A stretch of DNA of 64,000 bases, taken from positions 34,944,756 to 35,008,755 of the forward strand of contig OZ026834.1 in NCBI GenBank assembly GCA_964023205.1, written 5' to 3'. The position numbers were made by a program, and so were the translations under genes. The stretch comes from Lutraria lutraria (Eukaryota; Mollusca; Bivalvia; Venerida; Mactridae). Shown in pieces: positions 47,078 through 59,457 of this stretch; position 1 is the first letter of the stretch, and every line of letters starts with the position of its first letter. Under the pieces are notes generated by a model. It worked only from the letters and a program-made list of their open reading frames with translations, was not told the DNA's origin and ran no database searches.

Positions 47078-50000
47078 ACTAATTGTAAACATGGCTTGTT
47101 TGTATGTATGATGTAAATGTAACTTAATTACAGCAAAATAACAGTGATGTTGTGATGACGAATCAGTTGATGTTATATGCGTAGTTCGGTTCTTATGTGA
47201 GCAATGCTATTGTATGCTAAGACGACCACATTCTTTTTTGTAAATGTTCGGGTAACACGAATACTATTGTAATATACTATAGAGTAACCTATTAACCATT
47301 ATATCACTGTCATCTGTGTCAGTCAATAATGAGGACTGTGTCTGATGTTTGGCATCATTTTTTTATTTTAAACCATTTAAAATGTTTTTTATAAAAGTTA
47401 ACTGATACATTAATTTTATCTTTTTTATCTAAACTATTCCGTAAAATAACAAAGGTAATTACCCAAATTAGAACTTTTATCAGTGGTCGAGAATTTAGAT
47501 TTTTCATTTCTTTTTGCCCAGTCTGAATCTCGTTTTTCGTATATATTTGAAATATCATGTACTTCATTTTTTAATGCGATGTTGGGGAGGTAAACGAGGT
47601 GACCGGGATATGGAGGTGGCGAGGATTAGTTGAATATACTTTCAAATAAATGTAAAGGAAATTAAAATATATAAAACTCATACTCACATTTGTTGTAATC
47701 TTTACTCTTTCCCGCCGCCTCGGAAGTTCGCTCCCCGCAATTTGTTTCAACACTCGTGAGACCAAATCAACTGTGAGATAAATAAATATCAAAAAGAAAA
47801 TAAGACATATCTCAGTTGACGTTGTTATCACTTTGTTACAAAAACTAATGCTTTATGTATCACTTTGTTACAAAAACTAATGCTTTATGTATCACTTTGT
47901 TACAAAAACTAATGCTTTATTTGCATAAATGATATACGATATGTTTCCGAGTTCTTTGAACATTTCAAATACTATTTCAACATTGCGATGTCTTTTTTTA
48001 TGATTACGTTATGTACACAAAGTAAGACTAATTAGGTTTGTTTCAACATTAACTCCGCTATAATGATAAAAATAGTAACAATAACTTTATTTATCGAAGG
48101 TTACACATAAACACAATGAAACATTAACAATAATGAAAATGTAACAATACTTTTTTTTACAATGTGGCCCTCTTGAAAAAAATAGTAATAGCAATCATTG
48201 AAAATTAAACAATTTGTAGACATCTAATACACAAAAGATACATTGTATTATAAATAATAAGCGGATATAATATTCTACCGAAACGAAATGTAGAATGTAA
48301 CCGGTATTATGATTTATTTCTATAAGGAATGAAAAATCTATGGATGAAAAAGAAAAAGACTCATTATAAAACAATTGTCAGTCATATACTGAGACTAATT
48401 AAACAGACTAATTAAACTATACATTTGTATACACAAATAACAACACAGACTATTGACACCGAACTTGTAAATATCATAAAATTATTAGCGTAAATATATA
48501 TAATTATTAGATAAGATTTCTACAGAGTTAAAATAAGAATAACTGCAATATCAGAAATCGAGTGGGGAACCAATTTATAATGAAATCAAAACAATTCTTG
48601 AAAATCATAAAACGTGCTGTTCATCTATGTTTCCATGACATATCCAGAACAATCTCTGAAACTTGTGGCGAAGAACAAGTGACCTTAAATGCCAAGTCTT
48701 CAATCAAATAGTACGAATTCGAGATCCACAATCTTGACTTTCTTATTTGAGCTAAATTGACAAGTAATTCATAAATGTGTAATGTGAGAGAAGAGAGCAT
48801 AGACAAGTCATATACATACGTGTTTAAAAAAAATTTGATATGAACAAAAACATCAAGGATAAAGTCGATGTAATATGAAGAATTTGACACAAGTTCGACC
48901 GCCGAGAATTAAGCAAGATGAGAGACAACATATTCGCAGATGAAATGTCATCTTTTCTGCATGAATTGTTTAATAGCGGTAGATTATGCATTACCATTTT
49001 AGGATTTTTTTCGTGCGCAGTAAGCGTTATCGTTTTGTATAGATCGTTTGTTATATCAACAAATACGTTGTATGTTTTAACAATGGAATAGGTTTTGGAG
49101 TATAGAACAGACCTTTCTCATTTATCACGTTCAACGTTATGAAGATAATTAACAATAAACAACATGGAGTTGCTGAGATGATTACAGTAAAAGAAAAAAA
49201 AAACAATTAAAATTGATGGCCGATGCATCTCACCACAATATTAAATATTCGTACATCAAAGTAATTTATTTCAAGCAATAAGACGTGCTATTCTTTGATG
49301 TATTTTTTTAATTTATGATTTATTTCCCGTTCATACTGCTGAAGTTTTTCTCCCGAATATAAAAAAGAACATACCAACAACCCAACAGCCATGACTTATA
49401 CCAATAATTATAACAACTGTTCCAGATTGAAAAGAAATTTTGGTTAATCTGAGTGTCGTATTCTATGCTGGTCGGCAAATTTGAAACTCTTCAATCAGAC
49501 TTAAATCCGGTTTGCGAAGCAAGTTCTCATATCTAGACGTCTATAGATCACAACCAGTTCTAATATAAAATTACAGTTTTGTATGTCTTCTGTCTTCACT
49601 GCGTTGGCTGATCACGAGAAAAGTTGAATGATCAGTGTCAATTTTTGCTTATTTTAGGATTCAAATTCAAGAACAGGTAACTCAGAAACAAGACCAGTGA
49701 CCCCAACTTTATTTTTCGCTTAAAATGTTTCAGTTATCATATGCTACGATCATGCAAATTATAAAAAAAATGTGACATTAAAGTTTTCATTCTACCTATA
49801 TATCTATGTGAAAACTGTAGCAACAGCAAACGTCTTTAATACTGTTTTAGTTATGGGCTTATGAAAAATAATGTTGATTGTATTATGTTACTTGTGCTTG
49901 TGTCCATAAGCAAGCATGCAAGTATTGAGTTGAATGTGTAAGATGGTTTTCAATATATTCTTCCTAATAACTAATTTTAAGCAAAAAATAAAAATGAGTT

Positions 50001-50239
50001 AAAAAGGGTCATAATTAAAAAAAGTGTTGCTTTCAGAGTAATGTCCCTCGTGCAATACCTATACATTGTTATGGCAATCAAGTATTCCAAGTTTCGTGTA
50101 AATAACTTAAAAACTTTTTGTGTAATGGCCTACATTGAAGTTTTTACACGGACGCAGACGTTGATGCAGACGCTGACGACGCAGTCATCGCAATAGCTCG
50201 ACCTTTTTTCCTTCTCGAGGATTTAACGTAATGCATGAT
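47078..50239. other. Region without a supportable gene
   Basis: AT-rich sequence with one 32-bp triplicate (47826-47920). Near 49880-50215 there is the end of a repeat with GACGCTGACGACGCAGTCAT and CAATAGCTCGACC, probably related to the AGCTC-bounded family at 40203. Open frames on both strands are short and lack splice-consistent neighbours. Confidence 0.45.
47826..47920. repeat. Three near-perfect 32-bp tandem repeats
   Basis: The unit is TATCACTTTGTTACAAAAAC followed by TAATGCTTTATG, starting at 47826, 47858 and 47890. No sequence relation to the other 32-bp triplicate at 10329. Confidence 0.9.
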
Positions 50240-50905
50240 AATGTCTTTCGAGATACCCTGCCGTTCATGTAATGCAACCTGTCCTAGGTTGTTTATAAGT
50301 ATCTACGTTATCTGGAAATTGTTCCCAACCCTTCTTCCCAGTTCATCACAAGATCTCCAAGTCTGGGAACAATGCAGTCCAGGACTAGACGATGTCGTTA
50401 TTTTTGGTCAGAAATTGTGCTATTAGTTTTGCAATGTGAGGACGTGCTGGAGAGTTATTCCCGGGCCACCAAAATGTGTATGATAACGTTTTGCAGTGAG
50501 ATTCCCATCAACATACACATGGTCTGTCATCAAATTACCCATAATCCTGACCAAGATCATTATGCTTCCCCTACCAAACCTCTCTTTCCCGGAAACAAAA
50601 GAATGCACATTTTCCATAATTGCGACGGTAAATTAGAATGCGTTCTTATCAAAACTAATCCTAAAACGGGATTCATCCGTACAAATAGCATTTTTCCACT
50701 GGTCATTTGACGCCGAGCTCATGCGACATGGAGCCCCTATGCTGTCCAGTTAAAATCTTCTAAGTATAAAATCTACGAGCACGAACATGGATCTGATTTT
50801 GCCTCAGGTGGTTTCTTATTGAATGGGCAATGATCTCAAATCGACGAGCAGTTATCGCCGCTGATATAAAATGTCAACGTGCTATCGCATGATCGTCTCA
50901 AAGTA
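50240..50905 (-). pseudogene. Decayed IS630/Tc1-mariner transposase
   Basis: Read on the minus strand across several frames, the family landmarks occur in order. A helix-turn-helix piece (IIAHSIRNHLRQNQIHVRAR) comes first, then the first catalytic Asp context TDESRF, then RGSIMILVRIMGNL and VYVDGNLTAKRYH, then ARPHIAKLIAQFL around the second catalytic region, and WDELGRRV, of which the shared residues are visible near the 3' end. Stops and frameshifts interrupt it (at least four), so it is dead. I see no terminal repeats that clearly belong to it. The unrelated open frames on the plus strand are shadows. Confidence 0.75.
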
Positions 50906-51199
50906 ACGCTACCCGGTACCTATCTGATATTGAACCCGAAATAGGAAAGTACTTGGTACTTGGTAAGTTGTAAAACCGAAAATGGAGAGCGTGGAGTACG
51001 TATACGAGAGTCTCGCTTGATGTGTGATCTGTATCGACTGGTCCATTATTCAATGTAGGTAAAACCTACTATAGTCCGGCAACGATCTGTAAATAATCAC
51101 AGATCAGCTAAATCCATTTTGTAGGGTGAGTGACTTTTCGGAACGTTTTGGTGGTTTCCGTAATATGTAAATATCAGTTATTTATCGTCATAGCTGAGA

Positions 51200-51290
51200 C
51201 TAAGTGCGTAGCTCCATCGGTAAAGGCGATCATAACCATAATACTTATGCAGCCTGGTAGTCAAGATGCTATAGGTTCGAAATCCATGTG
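51200..51290 (+). mobile_element. Possible tRNA-derived SINE head
   Basis: GTAGCTCCATCGGTAAAGG and, about 50 bp on, GGTTCGAAATCC stand in A-box and B-box positions. The cloverleaf arms do not pair well, so it is not an intact tRNA gene. The body is not like the other SINEs in the window. Confidence 0.3.
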
Positions 51291-52168
51291 AACGGTTTTC
51301 CTTTGTGTAATATTGTTACTAGTGCGGCGCACTGATTTCAGGACCACGTAGGCCTCTTGCAATGGCCTACAAATGTATGAGGCCAACAGCGTCCTACAAA
51401 TGTAAGGTCGTGTAGCTGGGTCACAATCTCTATACAGAGTTGTCGTTCGTTATCTCTCCCATACATCTCTGTCAACGTCTCAGCGTTTTACAAGATTCTT
51501 GTAAAACAAGGAATAAAGCGACAAATTGTACAAACTTGACACCTGTGAGAATCAATTTCTATCGTAGAATACATTGGAGTAAAAACTGTAATGACTTACA
51601 AGGAAATCACAAGAAATCTTTCATTTATCAAGCGGACTATTTCTCTACGGAATATGTTTGTTTACTATCAGTAATTACGCGGTAATTAATTAGGCCAGTA
51701 ACTGTTATTCAAATCGCTGAAACAGAGATAAATCGCAAAAAACTACGAAATAGTTTTACATTATCACAACAAATATACATATTGATAAATCTAAATCCTG
51801 ATTTTGTGCCTCAGGTGAAAATTTAGAACACTTGGATACATGTTTTGAACTACTTTTCAGACGTTGACAGAGATGTATACACCTATTTAAAGAATGGAAC
51901 AGTCCATGACCTTCCGTCACGACTCACTTTCTGTTTTGAACGTGTGATTTTGAAACAGTTTGCGGAAGCAATCGGTTGTAATCAATGCACTGGAAACCTT
52001 TCTTTCGGATATTCGAGGTTGATTTACATTAAAACACAAAGAAAATGATATCGGGACTAAATATTAATTTCTGATTATACCAGGCGTTGGTCGTTATTGA
52101 ACACAGCGGTAATATCTTTCAGCAGAATACGGAATTTCATAAGTGAGGACGGACTTCACTGAACAAAA

Positions 52169-55100
52169 ATGCATATTTTATTTTTCATAATATTTCATTT
52201 TGTTACCGTGGCCCATAATGCGGACCCTTCAACGATTGTATCGACGCAATGTGGATTAGTACAAGGTCTTCATCTGGACGGAGCATACTCGTTTCGTGGC
52301 ATTCCTTACGCATCACCACCAATCGGAACGCTGAGGTGGAAAACACCGAAAGTACTCAAGCCTGAGGCGCAAAACTGCTGGAATGGCACGCTACTGGCAC
52401 ACAAGTATGGTAACACATGCTTTCAAATAAGTCCAGAAGATCCTACAAGACAGGAATTGATTGGAAGTGAGGATTGTCTGTATTTGAACGTGGTATCTCC
52501 GGACATAGTACCAGAAACACTGAAACCTGTAATGGTATGGATTCATGGTGGAAGTCTTCAATTTTATGATGGGAATTGGCCATTATATACGCCAACTGAA
52601 AAGTTGGCTAAAGAAACAGACATTGTCTATGTTAGTTTTAACTACCGTCTTCATGCTTTTGGCTTTATGGCTCTCCAGATATTGGCTGATCTGTCTCCTT
52701 CAGGAACATCCGGCAACTATGGATTCATGGATATGCTTGCCGTCTTAAACTGGGTGCAGACGAACATAAAACACTTTGGTGGTGATCCAAACCAGGTAAA
52801 TCTTATTGCATGTACTTTTCTTCTTCAATTTATGTTTCGACAACAATAGAGAATTAACTACAATTTTCATGTTTTTTTTATGAATATCAAATGATAAATT
52901 AGTCAATATCTGGCATATCATCGCAATATTTAGGACCACAATACTGTATAATCTAAAGATTCTTGAAAACGAAACATGCATGTATATGTTATTGTATATG
53001 TTACATTCAATTTTTTGACAACAGGTAACCGTCTTTGGTCAGAGTTCTGGCGGTACGGCATTATTTGCATTGCTGGCCTCGCCACTATCTGCTGGGTTAT
53101 TCCACAAGGCATGGCTAATCTCTGCTTCTCCAATTCTAAACAAGACTGCTGCAGACGCGTATAAAGACAACGAAGTATTTCTGAGAAATACGAAATGTGA
53201 TGACGCAGAATGTTTGTTTTCACTGTCATCAACTGAAGTGACACGAGCTGTCCCATGGGAAACATATCCGTCCTGGGCAATGTTAGAACAAGAAGATTTG
53301 CCAACTAACGGACATTTCCACGGAGCAATAGCAATAGTAGATGGTGATGTAAAATTTATGATATTTTTCTATGAATGCTGACGCGCTGTGTATGTGCATC
53401 TTTAATAATACGCTAAAAACAGAGTTCAGACGTCCTTGTAACGCTCCAAGATAACAAAGATTGGAATAATTTTACGTGCGTCATACGCCGTCAAAATTGA
53501 GCTGTGCGTTATTTGTGCATTGCCGTCTAAGTCTATCCTGATGCGTTATAAATACGGTATTGGATACTTCGATAGATAATGAAAGCACCTTTTGTTGTTT
53601 CGTTTAGAATGTTTACAATACAAAATGCTAGTCATACAGTTGTTAAGGCAGTATCAAATGTTCTATGCTTTATTCATCAGTCACAATAAATAGATAGTTG
53701 TCCGGTACCGATACAATTCAAATAGTTCCATTATAACCTACTGATTTAGAAATATTAATGCATTTTAACAAAATGCATTACATGTATTTACAAAAAAGAG
53801 CTGACATACTACCAATGCTGGTGCTGCAGTTCGCACCTAAACTATTTTCTATGAAATCAAGGCCAATAATATTTGCATAATTAATTCAGGAATAGTTTTC
53901 CTCTTGAACATATTTTGTTAGGTAAATCGGCATGTCTAAATTGTTGCATTATGGGGTCAGGAAGTACTTGGCCCGTACTTGTAAATGAAAATACACATTG
54001 TAAGAAATTTAAACAAATCCTTAGAACTAGGAATTAATTAGGCGTAGCCTAATTGATATACAATGTACATGTATTCATAAAGCGAGATGACATTATAAAC
54101 ATGTAGATTTTCGAGCGTTCGGGTTTGCATACTCCTTGTCCTAATGGAGTAATGGTTCCTCTGATAAAGCACGTGAACCAGTAGAATTTAATCATCTATG
54201 GTAATCACTGTGAGATGCCACATGAAACAACGACCAGAACGTGACTTTTTTCCATACGAAGCAAAAAAAGAGAAATTGGTACCCATATCGTTCGAGCCCA
54301 TGCAAATCAAGTTTCAAAAATCACGTCTTCAATGCATGCAGTGTTCATAGTTTCAACTGTTTTTTATTTTGTCTTCTCAATGTGTTTCATAACACTGATA
54401 CTGATAATCGTATGCTTCAGGTTATGTACTACCAGAGGCACCGTTTGATTCGTGGACTAAAGGCAAGAAGATAGACGTACCTTTACTTATTGGTAGGAAA
54501 TTGTTGTGTAAACCTTTTTGTTTTCAACTCGTATATTTCAATTACACATATCGACGGACAGTGTACCAAACCCGTACCAATTCTAACATCCAAACAAGTT
54601 TATGCTCTAGTAAGCCCTCACATAAAAAAAACACAGTGCATTATAACACGTATTGCGTTCTGGATTCTATCACTTTTATCCGAGGTTCATATAGACATAA
54701 CGCTCTAGTTATTGAGCTAAGCGAGGACTCTTAAAATTTTCAATGAAGCTCTTGCAAAATATAATTAATTAAAGTCATGGTTATTTACTGTCTGTAATAA
54801 TATATTTATTAATTGTATTTTTGATAAGTTAAGGTTATTAGTCAATTGTTGATTTCATCGCTCTAAGTAAGTATTGTTCTTCGTTGTATAGGTACATGTG
54901 CGAATGAAGTCGACATGAGCCCATCTGATAAAAATACCAATAACTGGACCTGGACACAATACACCGAATATGTCAATAAAACTATCGGTACATTTGGGGA
55001 AGATATACTTGAAAATGCTATTAAGTTATACCCAATTCATCAAGTTTCACCCGAATACCAGATGACCAGCATGGCTAGCGATGTTCGAACCAATTGTCCA

Positions 55101-55493
55101 ACGGAAATATTGTCTCTATATGCATCATCTGAGTTCAAATCACCGGTGTACCGATATGTTGCCACGTCATGGCCGTCTGTTCCGATAAGTTCACTTGGAT
55201 TGCTATTCCCTGCATCGTATACGTTTCACACGTGGGATGCGTTTGCATTTTTCGGATTCATCGCGGATTATATACAGAATCCGTCTGAAGATGACATCAA
55301 GTGGCAACGCAATGTTCAAAATGAGGTTCTGTCATTTGTTCATACCGGGAAACCGTTTACATCCACCTGGAAACCGTATCCTGCAATCACTGCAAACCTT
55401 TCTGTTAGGACTGAAGCCTTATCGGCGTACAACCCTGACCAGTGTGAATTCTGGCTTGAAAATGGATTCTTTAGCTACGCATGGATAAATTAA
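52169..55493 (+). CDS. Secreted type-B carboxylesterase, 539 aa, four exons
   Basis: An alpha/beta-hydrolase of the cholinesterase/carboxylesterase family that hydrolyses ester bonds. Exons: 52169-52795, 53025-53343, 54421-54492, 54892-55493, phases 0, 1, 1; product 539 residues, normal length. The N-terminus MHILFFIIFHFVTVAHNA is a signal peptide. Landmarks: GLVQGLHLDGAYSFRGIPYA, GTLRWKTPK, EDCLYLNV, oxyanion loop HGGS (126-129), nucleophile elbow GQSSGG with Ser216, VDGYVLPEAPFDSW, catalytic acid context GTCANEVDM (Glu345) and a His in TFHTWDAF (His452). The elbow has Gln where GESAGG is usual, a substitution found in some family members. The full triad is present, so it should be active. 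I placed the exon 2 donor at G|GTGATG because only that junction continues the family sequence. I see no C-terminal anchor, so it is probably soluble. Substrate unknown. Confidence 0.88.
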
Positions 55494-55789
55494 TTCACTT
55501 TAATCTTAGCGTGACTGGCTGTAGTCATATAAAATTTACCAATTTTTAGATTAAAAACAAAACTAAACCATAATTATATACTTAAATCAAACCACTGTAA
55601 AAAGACCATGACAAGTGATTTGAAACAAACATTATTTTGTTGGCATTTCTATTAATCAATATCGCACGTAATTTTTATTTTTGGACAAAGATAACTACTC
55701 TGTACATAGGAATATATTACAAAAATTAGCCTTAAAATAACTATAAAATATTATGTATAATCACTAACCAGGGACCCTTGTCTTTGAGC

Positions 55790-56215
55790 AGACACCGTAA
55801 AATTCGTTAAAGGAAATTTATTCATCCATAGATTGTTTGTGGTCCATGGGATAAAAATAACTAATCTTGTTGCCAGGTGGCCAGGCTCCAAGCATGTCAG
55901 TCGAATATTTAAAACAGTCAGATTTGTACTCAACCAAAAATACCCGATAACCACATTGTGAAAATCTCCTTGGTGACAATGGTTATACGGCTAGAAATTA
56001 TTTGTTCACACCACTTCTACATCCCTCGAATAAAACTGGAGACGCCATTAGTGTCTGTCATTGTACTTCACAACATGGTGTCATAACAGCTGATATGGAA
56101 TATGATGTAGCAGGAGAAGAGGATGATTCAAATGAAGACGAGCCGGTGCTCTGACATGTTGGACGAGACAATGCTTACAGACAATGTATTAATCAGCAAC
56201 GTTTTAATAGAGATT
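55790..56215 (+). pseudogene. PIF/Harbinger transposase (HARBI1-like) remnant
   Basis: Successive frames give KGNLFIHRLFVVHGIKITNL, VARWPGSKHVSRIF, LLGDNGYTARNYLFTPLLHP, SVIVLHNMV and GRDNAYRQCINQQRF. These match the C-terminal half of HARBI1-type nucleases, where the GDSGYP-like motif carries a catalytic Asp. The segment with the last catalytic Glu (around the NVIE..FG.LK motif) is deleted, and stops and frameshifts are present. Together with 57540-58905 it marks an old Harbinger element. Confidence 0.8.
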
Positions 56216-57539
56216 AACACATGAAAACAAACACATTGTTATCCCCTTAGTTCATCTGAGATTGTATGATTGACATGTAAACATTCATCATCCTTTTTGT
56301 TTTGCGTATCAGTCAGTTATTTTTCTAATTTATGCTTCACCTGAACTTGAATGATTGACCGGTTTACATCCATCATCCTTTCTGCGTGTCAGTGTGTTCT
56401 TTGTCTAATTTCTACTTGTGCAAATGTTTAAGAGTGTTCAATGTTTTTGTGCTGATTTTTGTATTCAGAATTTCAGAGTAAACCGCTAGATTTTGTGACA
56501 ATTAGTAAAATGGGGTCCAGAAACTCAGCTATATCTTAGATCGATAAAAAAATGGTAACTGGACAAAAAAATAATGAGATTTAGAAAAAAATATGCTTTA
56601 AACTTAAAGATCAATATGATTAATGTCGCAATGGATAACATGACGACGATTTAAAAAACATATTAAAAGGTCAGTCCCACTCAACAGAAGAAACATCAGT
56701 AGGTAAATAATTGTATTCGTTTTCAACATAAGAAACGGGTATTTTATTTTTAAAGACAAGATATTACCAAGTTTTAGACAAGTTTAGACAAGTTTTATTA
56801 TCAATAAACCGGAAGGTCATAGACCAAAGTGGCATATATTTACCAGAACATACATGCATGCATGACGGTTGTGATTAAGCAATTTAGCAAATGCAGATGA
56901 TAAACACTAATATAATATCGGTTACTTAATCAGAAAGATATAAACATATATGTGGCTGTATTTATACTTAATATAATAAAATTCTTGTCTAATCTGATGA
57001 TAAACATTTCGTTTTATTATTGATAATCAGTATTTAAATTTTGTGTTGATTTTTAATAAGCCGAAATATCATAAAATAAATGAGTTTAATGTATATTTCC
57101 ACATATAGCTTTTTCTGATACGAAAACGAAATTACAAGAATTAGTCAGTGGACAGAACATGTTGCCACAACTATTAAACAAGAACATAATAAAAAATATT
57201 ATATACACTTACAATTATTAATGCTGCAAGCTAAACATACAATTATACATAAATATTTAAATAACTGTTGTACATGCGTATATTTGTATGCGCGCGCGTG
57301 TCTGTGTGCATGTGTGTGTGTACCAAGTAAGTATATGTAGATACATGTTTAAATGAAATGATATAGTGTACTGAATTACAAATTTCTTCAGGCATAAGTA
57401 AGAACAAAAAGACACCAGAAGTGTTATATTGTAAATCAACACCATCACCGCTAAACTGAAGTTAAAAACCTAATCAAGGAAAACTGAAACATAATTGCCA
57501 ATTTTGGCATGCTCTTTATTGTGAAGAAGCACTAGAATA

Positions 57540-58905
57540 AAATAATAAAAAAATTATATAACGCACTTGCTTGCCATTTTGCTGAAAGACGTAGGTCAAG
57601 TTTACCAAATGGATGAGAGTTATGATCAAGGGTATGTTTTTTCATGACAAGCAACTCTGCTTTAGCAAGTTCGTCTTGCTTTTTAGAGTTGATTAGCTCT
57701 AGTTTTGTAGCTTCTTGTTCTCTCAAATAGTACAATCGTATGGCATATTCTTCAGATTCATTTAATTATATATCACTTCTTCTAAAGTGTTAACGGAAGA
57801 AGTGTTTTTACCTATTCAAGTGTCAGTAGTTCAGACGAAGAACAACAAGCTGAACTGACTTTCACAGCGAACTGGTGTATGACTTCCTGGTGCTGGTATG
57901 GTTCTTATATTGCAGCAGCTAGGTCGTTTGTTGCGCTATCTCAAATGTCTCGTTGCATACATTCCCTTTTTTATTTAGTTTATTTTCCCAATAATTTAGC
58001 AATACTTAAAAAATCTAATTAATTTTGAGAATGGACACCTCAAATGCTTACAAGTACGGATTCAAATTGGGGCCAGGTATAATGTCATCCGTCGCGGATG
58101 AAGGACGACAAGCGAGAACGCAAAGTTACATTGTCGTAATGTGATACGACACACGGTAACGGTAAGCGACGCTTGACAATGCATTACAACGGACATGTAC
58201 GTTTGATCATGTGCCAATATGGATATACTAGTATCGCATTTTGTACGATGGGGATATTAGTTTTGTATTGTATACAAAGTCAAGACATACTTCGCATTAC
58301 GTAAGAACCATTGCTTTTTCTCCGTGGAAATGTTTAATCAAACAAACTGGATACTAGTAATACAATACATTGATGGACTGATGCCGAAACGGACATTTTA
58401 ATCTTATAGGAATCAATAATTGAAAGTCCAGTACTAATTATTAACTTCGGTCAGAAAATGATGAGACGAGCATAATTATTACAAAAAAATCCCAAACACT
58501 CAAATAAATTTAACTACATACACAATCAGTGAAGGTGATCAAGTGATATCGTTGTTATCATTATAATATTATGGGTTGCTGTAGAGCATAAAGGTTTGTG
58601 GAATGAGCTAATATACTGATTTATTGTATTTATGGAACTTCCGGCTTTTCACCACCACCACCTGTACATGTACATGTATCTGCTTTATATTTGTATTCCG
58701 TATATTACTTCTTAGCTTCGATCTTCAGTCTTTTGTTAAGGGCTTTCATTTTCGCCACTGTTCTTTGACTTCGTGTTGTGCTGGCAAAATTAAATTCTTG
58801 ACAGATGTTAGCTTTATACATCATTTTCTTTGGCTCTATGGCTTCTTTATCAGGCTCAATCAAATGCATCAGAATGTCCAATTCGTATCCAGTGAATTTT
58901 TTTTT
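57540..58905 (-). pseudogene. Myb/SANT-like partner gene of the Harbinger element, broken
   Basis: Two pieces on the minus strand. At 58900-58705 a Myb/SANT-like DNA-binding domain reads FTGYELDILMHLIEPDKEAI, then ICQEFNFASTTRSQRTVAKM and KALNKRLKIEAKK, followed after a stop by TGGGGEKPEVP. At about 57775-57540 the C-terminal coiled coil reads NESEEYAIRLYYLREQEATK and LELINSKKQDELAKAELL. Harbinger transposons carry such a second protein, which helps import and target the transposase. The order and orientation fit one gene transcribed leftwards, convergent with the transposase remnant at 55790. Confidence 0.65.
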
Positions 58906-59457
58906 TCAATTTCCTGGACATACTCAGCTTTATGTGTAGAATATTCTAAAATATATCTGATGCAGTTTACTGTCATTTTCATGACAGCAGCGGCGCATTC
59001 ATCACATTTCCTCACCAGGTGTGCCCTACCTCTAGACAAACTGTTCTACGATAACTACTAACACTAGGGAAGGTGACATAAACTGATAATAGATAAACCT
59101 AGACTGATCTTGCATTACAAAATCCACAATTAAACCTGAGGTTAGGAAGACCATACGAGTACAGCCTGGGTCTAGACTAAATTAGACTGGAATATTGTAA
59201 TCGGTCCGATATGAGTTTAACGAATAAGAAATGTCTGCAATAACACATATGCAAATGCATAACTACAGTAAATTTTATCGGTGTATTCAAATGACCTAAA
59301 GTGAACTTAAATTGTAAACATTGTCAGGGCTGTATGACATGATAAAGCGATGATATGCAATGCGATATGATAGTGGATATACAATGTATACGCCCGAGCA
59401 GTTGTATATTTATTAATTTATAATTAAGTGAATTAAGTACTTTAGGGGTGAATAAAA

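Noticed and set aside
47571..47831. Minus-strand 86-codon frame with a signal-peptide-like start and a GTGAGT donor
   Set aside because: The frame opens at GTG with an in-frame stop just upstream and no ATG, and it begins inside the 32-bp tandem repeat. No phase-consistent second exon was convincing.
51200..51290. Possible functional tRNA gene
   Set aside because: A- and B-box-like motifs are present but the stems do not pair into a cloverleaf.
51845..52048. 67-codon frame upstream of the esterase
   Set aside because: No splice path joins it to the esterase, which has its own ATG with a signal peptide at 52169.
58624..59061. 145-codon plus-strand frame, the second longest in the window
   Set aside because: It is the antisense shadow of the Myb/SANT-like remnant on the minus strand and has the Phe/Cys/Ser-rich composition typical of that.
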